Shown: positions 9,492 through 21,266 of the stretch, one piece after another
Layout of the letters: every line of letters starts with the position of its first letter
Position numbering within the stretch: the stretch's first letter is position 1
NCBI GenBank assembly: GCA_008931825.1
Contig: QXVZ01027905.1
Span: 1-24,708 of the forward strand
Length of the DNA: 24,708 nucleotides
Direction of reading: 5' to 3'
Origin: Phallusia fumigata
Lineage: Eukaryota; Chordata; Ascidiacea; Phlebobranchia; Ascidiidae
Made by a program: the position numbers and the translations under genes
The notes under the pieces: model-generated
The model's input: the letters and a program-made list of their open reading frames with translations, nothing else
Told to the model about the DNA's origin: nothing
Database searches by the model: none

Positions 9492-12400
9492 ATGGCAACA
9501 TTATTGCAAATATCCAAGGTTAAATATCGGATAGACGAGAATTCCGACGAATGTGATTCACTGGCCAACCTGTATTTTTGCATGTACTGCTTATCTCTGC
9601 GATCAGCAGAAGTTTTACAACATGAGGTATGCCTTGAAATTTGTATATCAGCAAGGCTTATTGTTTGTGACAAATAAAAAAATTGTTGTCAGAGTATAAG
9701 CCATTGATGCTTTTGCTAAAATTAGGAGAACAAATGTTTGTTTATTTTCAGATTGATTCTCACTTTTGCCCTCAAACTTTGGATAGCCTTTCACCTGCAG
9801 AAGCACCATTAAAGCGGAACAAGTGTGCACATTTATACGCAAACTAATATCCTTGCTGTCATTTTTACTTACTATTAATAATGTTTTTTTTCTAGGTCCG
9901 CTAATTCTTGGCAATGTCCAGCATGTTTGCACCCCCTGTCTACTAGGGCCACAAACACAGCAATTCAAGCAGCAGATGATCCAACAAAATCCACTTCTAA
10001 AAAGGTATATTACCAGGCATGCACATTCTGCAGATGGTCATCACGTGGTATCGGGATGCCCGATAAGGATATTGGTAAGTAGGTTTAAAACCATAACAGT
10101 AAACTGTTAGTAATTTGTAGCAACACTTTAAAAATGAACTATATTCAATGATTTGTTATGCAAATATGTTATTTTTTTCAGTAAACGGGGCATGGATGGA
10201 AAAACCAAACCCAAATGTTCAAAGGGTTAGTATCATAATTATTTGCCAGTGCAGCCTCTTTTTATCAGTTGTTCATAATATTTTGCAGGTAAATCAGCTG
10301 CTTGAGTACTACAAGTATGTAGCTCAACAAGAGAAGTTTGATCAGGAAACAAAACGGTCAACCAAAAAGCGTGGTTACTTCGCTGTAGCCATGCAGGTAA
10401 TGCCTGTACTTTTTGTTTATATAGTTGCTTCGTCTGTTTATTTTTTGTTTGGTTGCTTACACCTCTTGAATTTCCATTTTGGCTTATTTTTCTGTAGCTG
10501 AACAAATACGGTGGTGCAAGACTAGGAATAGGTGGAAAGAAGTCTTCTTCAATCACTCAAGTATCATCGAAATTGGGTGATGGTCCAACTCTTAAAGAAG
10601 TTGCCATTGAACCTTCAAAAACCTATGCCCTAGAAGATTTGGAACCACTGCCAGAAGATGTTTATCATGAAGTAGTAAATTTTGCAAAAGGTACAACTAA
10701 TCACAGCCTTTTATAGATGCAAAATTCATAGAAAGCAGAATTATTTTTTACTTTCAATGTTTTTTAAACGTCATGTAACATGCAAATAACTGTTAAAACT
10801 TAAACTGAAAATTGCAATAAAATAAGTTTACAATACACAAGCTAGTGTTCTACTGTCTCTCTTATTATATAAAGTTAAGCCTTAAAATAGAGAAAAAATA
10901 TCAAATAATTATTTTTCCCAACATTATTAATTTTGGCGTGGTCAAAGCTGTGATTGAGCGTTTCTTTTGCAAAATGACAACTCATATAAAAAACTTAAAC
11001 TTTTACAGTTTCTTCCACAACCCAAAGACACAGTCAGCCTGAACATCAGCCAGAAAGTGTAAAAGATTTTTGGCCTCAAAAAACTCGCATGTTTATTAAG
11101 CAATCCCTGCGATGCAAGGTTAGTTGCATAAAATATCATTTTTGTTCAAACTCTTTGCTGAACAAACTCTTATCAGGGATGTGACCACAATATCATTAAG
11201 CCCGAATACAATGCTTCATCTATAAAGTTCAAAATTCATCTTGTTGCTGTGTAAGTATTTAGTTTCTACTTTGACCAAATTTTTGCTGTTTGCTTATCAG
11301 TGCATATGAATTTGGCAGAAACCATATTCCTGAGATCCGGATTAACAAAGTTCCAAAACTAGTTCCTGGTGAATCGTGTAAAATCACATTGACTCTCGTT
11401 AACCCAACTGAACATGTGTTACATGTCACGCTGCTACCACACATTGAGGAAGAACAAACCAAAAAAGGAAACTGCGAGGTGGGTAAAATGCTTTGCAATT
11501 ATTCTCTTTTCTACAGGCTTTAATTGGGATTTTTACCAATAAATGTGTGACAGAACAGCAAGCAACTTCAAGTAATAGATTCAGTCATGGCAGTGTGGAA
11601 TTGGTTTTGTTTAAATCACAATTTAATTCGGTATGGTCTGTTAACTGTTTAGATCAGTGGTCGGCAAACTGTGGGCCGCATAGAACTTTTTAGTGGGACA
11701 TGCAAACCTGACTATGTGGGCCATGTGGGTGTATGGGAGCTGGAGTCATACACCATGCACCAGCTGCAAACGTTGATTATTTGACATAACAGATAATTAT
11801 GATGGAACAAAAATTAATTTTTTAACATGATAAAAAGAATTGTTACGTAACAAATCAATTAATGATCAGGCAACGTCTGGAACACATGAATAGAGTGATG
11901 TAATGTGTACTCAACATGAATTTAATTGGTAAATTTTAATGAAGAGAAATGTGGTTTTATACGCAAAAAAGGTTGGCTAATGTCAAGAGACACTTCAAAT
12001 GCAATTTTATGGAACAAACTTGTCTCAGTTATTTCGTAATAGTGTGTACGGAACATTTTATGCTGTGGCCTCTAGTTAAGAATAAATGAAGAATTCCTCG
12101 GATTAAAAGTTTGCCGACCACTGGTTTAGATTGACTGCAAACCCCAGTAGTGTCTGCTAGTTTATTTGTGAAAAGCCTGGTTTGAAAAGAACATACAAAA
12201 ACCAGTTGTGAAATCATGTTCATAGGTAAACATAATGTTTGAATTTGTTGTTTACTAATCGTTGCCACATACGTAAGGTTACAAAACGTTTTTGACAACT
12301 TGCCCTTTGCATAAAGGGAAAAATGAAGTGTTTTTGGATTGGCATGTAACTAACACAGGTTAAACCAAAATGCAAAAGAACCTGGTTAATTAGAGTGGTC

Positions 12401-14354
12401 TTGTTTCCATCACTCTTGGGCCCCCACGAAAACAAGCTTTCTGCTTTTGGGAATGCATTTGAGAAGCTAAAAATATCCATAAAAATTTAGTTTGTTATGG
12501 TCTGTTAATAGTGTCTGCTAGTCCCATAACATTTTAATTTTTGATTAAGGTCATTATTGTTCCCCCTTTTCTAAATCAAACAAATAGTGTCTTCTTTTCT
12601 CTCTAGTTTAAACTTTCACAGCTGACAGATATGGTCATGGTGGTGTGTCATAAGTTTAACTTGACCCCACAGTCCTAGCAGTTACCCTACTAGCCACAAA
12701 TGAAGACTTTCTGAATAAGGTAATAAAGGGTCCCTCCCAAAATATTGTTATTTGCCACATATTGTTATTACTTTTTGTCTGTCTAATTCCAGTTTGTTGC
12801 TCTGTTTTGGTAAAACATTCTTTAAATTTCCACACATTTACATGAAGGTTGTGGAATGTAACTTTTGACTCCAGTTTGACTCCACCCATTAGGTAACTCA
12901 CAGGCCTCAAAAATGTAAAACAAAAGAACAACTTCGGTGATTACACCAAAAAAGTTACTTAAATGTTGACTACGATGTAAATTGACAGTACATAAAGGGA
13001 GTGATTGACAGGTTTATGCCCCAAGCAGAGTGTACAGTTGTTGATATAACACTACTTTCTACAAACCATTATTTATTTGGGGTTGCCAGACAAAAATTTT
13101 AAGCTGTAATTATGCAGCAGTAACCTTTATATTTGCTACAATTAAGATGTAGAAAATGGCGCTTTACAATAACTTCATTGATGTTTCATTATTAGTCCTG
13201 TTACTTTGCTGCCATGTAGAGTAGGTCAGTACAATGCCTTGAAAATGTCCTTAAAGTTCTAATGCACTGGAGTGATTAAAAGTTACAAATAATTTGTTTA
13301 AATTTAGCAATTGTACCTACTGCTTTTTAATAATTTTGTTTTGAATTTAAAAAAGGACCATGATTTTCAGTGTGGGACCCATGCACAAATAAAAGTAGGG
13401 ACCTGCTTGAACGTATGGAATGTATTTATTTGTTGCATATCCAATGCAATCTTCTAGCCTTAATAAACTACTGGGTCATTATGGTTTAGTGGATAAGATA
13501 AACTTGGACAAAATTGACCTAAATTGCTAATTAGTTAGATATTAGAAATGTTACAAGAACAGTTGTGATATCACAAATGAGCTTTGCGACTTTGACATTT
13601 TTTATGTGCATGGCTCATACAGTGAGGTACTTAGCTGAGATGTAATGTTAAACTATACTTGTGCATTCACAAGAACTGTTAGACTTGCAACTGACTATCC
13701 AGATAATCACATTGTAAAATGCTTTGCGGCCTTCCAGTAAGAGCCTTTTGGTATGTGCTATGCTAGCCTGTGCAAGTAGACAAATGAATAAATAATGCCC
13801 AAATAAGACAAAAATTGAATAGGCTGTAGATTGGGTCATTGTGGTACAGTCTGCTGAACTTGGTTTTGGTCTGCGCTTTGGGAAAGGTCGCAAACCCCTG
13901 GTCTAACGGCTTGGTTGCTAAATCCCTGTGGTCAAATTTACAATAAAAGAGTCATTTGTTATATTTACAGGTAGAACTACCAACAAGTGACCTTGTTCTA
14001 TTTAAGTATGACGAAGCTGCTGAATTTATAGCACCAGAAGGGGGACAAGCTCAAATTGAAGATGACCCTGAGTAAAACCTGACAATAAAAGCATTCTTTT
14101 TTGAAAAAGTAAAAGTAACTTTATGTTGCAGGGTAATTGCATATCGTCGGGGCAACAGGATAGGATTCTATGTCCAGTGCACACCAGACAAAGACCTACA
14201 ACATGGTGATGACGTTTGGATGACGTTTCAGTACAAACATGAGCATTTTGGCAACACTGCAATTGTGGCGCTGTTGAAAGGTGATAAGCAACAGGGCGAG
14301 CCAGAAGCGGATTGGTTAAAACAAACTGTGTTTGTGAATGTCGGAAAGATATAA
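9492..14354 (+). CDS. DCTN4: Dynactin subunit 4 (p62)
   Basis: Dynactin p62 sits in the pointed-end complex capping the Arp1 filament and helps dynein bind cargo. Coding exons are 9492-9626, 9752-9822, 9896-10074, 10182-10225, 10289-10396, 10498-10690, 11009-11118, 11177-11250, 11301-11478, 13971-14071 and 14132-14354; the stop TAA is at 14352. They total 1416 bases, or 471 aa, close to the human length, with all phases agreeing. Recognisable blocks are MATLLQ..., LYFCMYCLSLRS (cysteine pair), CPACLHPLSTRAT, YYQACTFCRWSSRGIGMPD, LLEYYKYVAQQEK, LEDLEPLPEDVY, SLRCKGCDHNIIKPEYN, VAYEFGRNHIPEIRI, LTLVNPTEHVLHVTL, VIAYRRGNRIGFYVQCTP and WMTFQYKHE. Vertebrate p62 has CPSC and CANC pairs near the N terminus; here the equivalents read CPQT and SANS, so three potential zinc ligands are gone. 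The 2492-bp intron 11479-13970 holds a MITE and older repeats. The gene is convergent with the C19orf12-like gene downstream. Confidence 0.95.
11647..12131. mobile_element. hAT-type MITE with perfect 8-bp target-site duplication
   Basis: The element spans 11655-12123 (469 bp). Its ends are perfect 16-bp terminal inverted repeats, CAGTGGTCGGCAAACT (11655-11670) and AGTTTGCCGACCACTG (12108-12123). It is flanked by identical 8-bp direct repeats GTTTAGAT at 11647-11654 and 12124-12131. An 8-bp duplication and CAG..CTG ends with the GGTCGGCAAACT core are hallmarks of hAT elements, and the target fits the nTnnnnAn pattern of the Ac group. The interior has no long open frame, so it is non-autonomous. 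It lies inside the large DCTN4 intron. The exact TIR and TSD suggest fairly recent insertion. Confidence 0.93.
12240..12490 (+). repeat. Interspersed repeat 'B', copy 2, in DCTN4 intron
   Basis: This is the counterpart of 8715-9000, diverged by substitutions and small indels. The best-preserved part is ACAAGCTTTCTGCTTTTGGG followed by AATGCATTTGAGAAGC near 12432-12466. It lies just right of the hAT MITE. No coding frame was recognised. Confidence 0.65.
12720..13460 (+). repeat. Interspersed repeat 'A', CpG-depleted copy, in DCTN4 intron
   Basis: This is collinear with parts of 4850-6000. Several positions that are CpG in the EXOSC8 copy are TG or CA here, for example TTTACGACCCAGCG there versus TTTATGCCCCAAGC here, and TTTCGAATTT there versus TTTTGAATTT here. 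Two further blocks (TGTGGGACCCATGC and ACCTGCTTGAACGTATG) match the 5930-5955 region. No ends or coding frames were recognised. Confidence 0.6.
13461..13970. other. Remainder of the DCTN4 intron; possible tRNA-derived SINE fragments
   Basis: Two similar motifs occur: GGGTCATTATGGTTTAGTGG at about 13472 and GGGTCATTGTGGTACAGT at 13833. The second is followed by GGTCGCAAACCCC (13886-13898), which loosely resembles a pol III B box at tRNA-like spacing. The first has an A-box-like TGGTTTAGTGG but no B box. A tRNA-derived SINE remnant is possible. Neither folds convincingly as a functional tRNA by eye. Confidence 0.25.
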
Positions 14355-14436
14355 TCTTCCTAAAATCATTGCATGCCTTCATTGTACTGACTGCTATCAA
14401 ATTCCTGTTGTGCTGCTTGCAGAGATTTTGTATTCA

Positions 14437-14442
14437 AATAAA
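14437..14442 (+). terminator. Polyadenylation signal of DCTN4
   Basis: AATAAA lies 83 bases after the DCTN4 stop codon, in TTCAAATAAACACT. It is the first canonical hexamer downstream of the stop. The convergent gene ends at 14763, leaving about 400 bp for both 3' UTRs. Confidence 0.75.
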
Positions 14443-14762
14443 CACTACATGTTGCACTGAACATACCTTGCAAATTTAAAACAATTGTAAGATGGCCTGC
14501 AGTAACATGGGTAGAATGGTGAAAACTAGCTAGCCATGACATCTGTCTCTGCAGTGTATAACAAATTATTTTTTACATTTTAATGTTTGAAGTGCAGTGC
14601 AATTAGTGGTATATGTATTTACAGCAAACTCATAAAAAAGTACAGTGTACAACGATAAGTTACACAGCCACCAAATATAGGCAAAACAACATGCATTTTT
14701 ATAGTAATAATATCAGATGTAAACTAGATTTCTGACCCTTAACGCTAAAATGTTTGAACCAG

Positions 14763-15313
14763 TTAACATTCCACAGTCATTCCAAGGTTTTTATCAAAAT
14801 AGTCACGAACTACAGTAAAAACTTCCTGATGTACACTTGCGCTACCCTGAATCAAAGCCACCAACATAATTGCATCTTGTGGGTTGAAGGAGGCCACAAC
14901 ATTTTGAATTTTATCAGCAAGTTCCTGTTGCCTGTGTGCTGGCAGCTCTTTTATGACAGTTATCAAAGGTTTGAAGTCTTTGGAAGTCGTTGCACCCAAA
15001 ATTGACCCCACAGTTCCACCTGTAAAACACAATTTGTAAGGCTGATATGTTTTATTCTAAACATAAACATCAGCGTTATAGTTATTGCTAACATTTCAAA
15101 CATAACATTTACTTGGTTTTGTAACTTTAGTACAGTACTACAAATTGCTGCACCTATTGCCATCCCAGCAGGTCCACCCAGAAGTGCACCGACCACAGCC
15201 CCACCACCAGCTAATGCACCACCTCTCAGAGCCTGGGTAACCGAAACCCGGATATTTTCCTCCCTAGCAATGGTGCTAAGTGCATCCATGATTTGTGCAA
15301 CTGGCAGAGGCAT
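14763..15313 (-). CDS. C19orf12: C19orf12-like glycine-zipper membrane protein
   Basis: Human C19orf12 is a small mitochondrial/ER-associated membrane protein, mutated in the iron-accumulation disorder MPAN; its biochemical role is not settled. Two coding exons, 15313-15154 and 15019-14763, join in phase 1 (donor GTGCAG, acceptor TTTTACAG) and give 138 aa against about 141-152 in human. The N-terminal helix (MPLPVAQIMDALSTIAREEN) is followed by a glycine-zipper hairpin, residues about 30-65, with GGALAGGGAVVGALLGGPAG and then MAIGGTVGSILGA. The C-terminal half has FKPLITVIKELPAHRQQELA and QDAIMLVALIQGS, matching the family's FKPVPQI.ELP...Q.. and DAVQLTALV.GS pattern. The upstream frame is open to 15370, but a CCAG acceptor at 15347 places the real exon start at 15346, so the ATG at 15313 is the best start. 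The gene is convergent with DCTN4. Confidence 0.92.
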
Positions 15314-15881
15314 TTTCAATACACTAGCAGCTGACTCTGTATATAACTGGAAAGAACCACAGAAAAACAATACCTGTAATGGTGTAGGTGTTTATTCAGT
15401 TTGGGTGTTAAAAAGTACCACGTTTTTGGGTGTTAAAAAGTACCACGTTGCCTGGTTAGGCCCAGACCATAAAGAGTGCCCTCAGTCAAGCGAAAGTCAG
15501 ATTAGCAGGTCATATATAACTCCTTACAATGGTGGAAATGAAATAAAATTAGGAGCAAATAATTTTTGAGAAAGGACTGCTTGCAAAGTTGCAAGGGGCT
15601 TAAATTGTCACTACTAAACAAAAACAATATATTTTTTGACATGACACAAAAAACGGTAAACCCAACGTTTGAAATTACAAAGCAGCCCTCGTCATATTCA
15701 AGTGTCAAACAACTGAATTAGTGTAAATTGGTTCCTCTTTCTCTCGCAGTCATCAAAACGAAAAGGAACCGAAATTGCATGCTGCATTCGTCATGTGGGG
15801 ACTCTCCCTAGTATGATAAAGTTACTGCAATCAACTTTCAAACAGGCGATACAAAAATTTTGGAGGCCTATGCTGTTGTTT
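15314..15881. other. Spacer between the C19orf12-like gene and the FAM187-like gene
   Basis: It holds the 5' UTR exon edge of the C19orf12-like gene (acceptor at 15347) and its presumed promoter, then the 3' flank of the FAM187-like gene. A 25-bp unit beginning GGGTGTTAAAAAGTACCACG is tandemly repeated at 15403 and 15428. No canonical AATAAA for the minus strand was spotted. Open frames here are short and unconvincing. Confidence 0.5.
15403..15449. repeat. Two-copy 25-bp tandem repeat
   Basis: GGGTGTTAAAAAGTACCACG starts at 15403 and again at 15428. The first copy ends in TTTTT and the second in TTGCC. It lies just upstream of the C19orf12-like gene, so it may be part of its promoter region. 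There is no N nearby, unlike the large duplications. Confidence 0.85.
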
Positions 15882-19101
<3,220 letters not shown>

Positions 19102-19744
19102 TTTTTTGTCTCTGCTTGTCTCAAACAACCATTTTTAACAACAGCTTTGCGGTGACGAAATAAACGCCATTGTTCTCATCCGCGTGGTGGCGATGCGGTG
19201 TAAACGCTTACCAACTTTTTTCTGTGGAATTTTTTGTTTTAATTCTTTTCGCCAGTAGCATTTTCAGAGTTTGGCAGTGCGGTTCGTAGACAGGTTGGTT
19301 GTTTTGAAGGTTTGAGGTTGTTCGCGTGTTTCTTTTTTTTTTCAACAGCAAAACTGAAATTTAGTAGGTTAAAAAACTAGTTGTAGGTTTTGTATAGATT
19401 GTTTCTAAGAACCTGCTTTAATAGATTTTTTATTGCTGTTCTATCTTGAAAAGTTTACTGCAGCCTCTGTATCTTCTTAGTGTCAGAACAAACAACACAA
19501 TTTAGTGCTGGCTGATGTATTAAAGGCATGCACTTTTTGTCACGTTGTTGTTTCATTGAATACTTCATTTTTTTAAACAGTAAATTGCTTGTATTGACAA
19601 TCTTATAATCTTGTATTTCACAAACTTTGTTCTTTGAGGTACAGATTGTTATGGTATAATGTCGTAGTTCATTTAAATTTAAAGCAAGCAGACAATTTGC
19701 AGGAATATTGCAATCAATTTTTGGATGTATGAACAGGGGAAAGT
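19102..19744. promoter_or_regulatory. Divergent 5' region between the FAM187-like gene and WWC1
   Basis: The two genes are transcribed away from each other with 643 bp between start codons, so they probably share or abut promoters here. The left part (19140-19300) is CpG-rich (for example CATCCGCGTGGTGGCGATGCGG), while the right part (19320-19740) is AT-rich. Non-coding 5' exons are likely, and a TTTGCAG at 19696-19702 is a possible acceptor for the WWC1 5' UTR. No TATA box is obvious. A 140-codon minus-strand open frame across 19455-19877 is the antisense shadow of WWC1 exon 1 plus AT-rich flank. Confidence 0.55.
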
Positions 19745-20493
19745 ATGGGCGAATCTTGCAGAGAACTTCCTTTGCCTTCCGGATGGGAGGAAGCTTACGA
19801 TTTTGATAATCGTGTGTTCTACATAGATCATAACACACAAAGGACTTCTTGGATAGATCCGAGGGACCGCCTAACAAAGCCTCATACTTTTGCTGACTGC
19901 ATAAGCACAGGTATGATGTAATCTACCAAAAGTTTTTTTATTGAAAGTATGTTGTCTGTATCATCACAAAAAGAAGTACAAGTAGTTAAGAACTGCACAA
20001 GAAAATAACTTTAAGTATTAAGTTAGTTTTGTTTTTGTGGGAGCTTGGGTTGGTATCCTATTCAAAAATTACCTGCAGCCACAGGGTGATTCAATAGTGT
20101 TAGAACCTACACCAGACACATAATATTCCTTGTCCACTAAAAGTACACTGCCTTATCAACTTTTCAGAATTACCAATTGGATGGGAAGAATACAGAGATG
20201 ATGAGTTTGGAATTTACTACATTGATCATCTAAATCGTAAGTTATGCACCTTCATGTTTTTGTTTTTACACATGTGCTCCTTAATGCTTGCCTACAACTA
20301 TAGGTAAAAAATCTGTGTTTGGAAAACACCTGTTACTGAGTGCAATGTATGTAGTCCAAGTAAAAATTATTGTTGAAAATGTGTTGTAACTATTTCAGAG
20401 GTTAACCAAAGGGAAGACCCACGAGTGGTATGGAGAACAACGCAGCAAGACATGCTGGAAGATTACCTTAATCTTGCTGTAACTGAAATTCAG
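19745..20493 (+). CDS. WWC1: WWC1/KIBRA-type protein, N-terminal two WW domains (3' part not in window)
   Basis: KIBRA is a cytoplasmic scaffold that works with Merlin and Expanded-type partners to activate Hippo signalling; its WW domains bind PPxY motifs. Exons 19745-19910, 20168-20236 and 20399-20493 join in phase 1, 1 and end in phase 0, giving the first 110 residues. WW1 (about 8-40) reads [20 protein letters not shown] then [11 protein letters not shown], with both tryptophans (14 and 36). The linker [13 protein letters not shown] is nearly identical to the vertebrate one. WW2 (57-87) starts [20 protein letters not shown] but has Arg83 in NQREDPR where the second tryptophan should be; human KIBRA also lacks it. 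The tail [20 protein letters not shown] leads toward the coiled coil. The ATG at 19745 follows an in-frame AT-rich leader with no better start. Further exons (coiled coil, C2 domain) were not found in the next 4.2 kb. Confidence 0.92.
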
Positions 20494-21266
20494 GTAAATA
20501 GTACCAAGGCAACTTACTGTTTGCTGGGACTTATGTTATAAAAGTAGTGTTTCAACATACATATTTTTTGTAAATAGTATATGTGTGATTTGGTTTGTTT
20601 TTATTTATTTACACTTGTTTGTTACATTGTTTTTATATCTGTGTTATACTGAAGGCCGTCAACAATCTCTTAGTTTTTTTTCTTCATCTGGACTCGACAA
20701 ATACCTGTTATACTTTTTTGTGTTCAGTAATATGTATGTACTGTCTGCTGTACACATGTAAATTTAAGCCACACCCACTCTGCAGATGGTGATTGTTGGC
20801 TGGCTTGGTCTGTAGGGTAGGACAAGTGTTATAAGAGCTGTATTATGACCAAACACCTCCTTGCACAGTATTAGAAATGGGGTACAACAATTAAAGAATC
20901 TTACCACTCTATGTGGTGGCCAGCTTCCCGATCGCTTAGTCAAGTGGACCTGAAAAAATGTTAAGCTGCTTAAAGCACCCTTACAAGTGCAATATCATTC
21001 AACAAACTCACATCCAGTTTTTCTATCCTTTATGATCTAAAATGAGTCTGCATATCAGATTCCTCTGTTAAAAACAACCTTTAGGAACTTTAAAACAGTT
21101 TATAAATAAATGTTACCATCACCAAATTTTAGGACAACTCAGTAAAGTGATATGTGGTATCATACATGTTATCTTGTGGTCAAGTGGTGAACCATAGCTC
21201 TTCTCCCCTACTCCGAAGTGTTATTGTGGTTGATTGGCATGATTTCTTTTTCCCATGCATACATTG

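Noticed and set aside
3167..14354. EXOSC8 and DCTN4 as an operon
   Set aside because: Both are on the plus strand, but about 1.5 kb separates them even after removing the false duplicate, and no shared-transcript signal is visible.
14026..14400. 124-codon minus-strand frame at the DCTN4 3' end
   Set aside because: It is antisense to the last two DCTN4 exons, which are clearly coding on the plus strand.
19455..19877. 140-codon minus-strand frame upstream of and over WWC1 exon 1
   Set aside because: It is antisense to the WW1 exon at its start and runs through AT-rich flank. The plus-strand WW domain is unmistakable.
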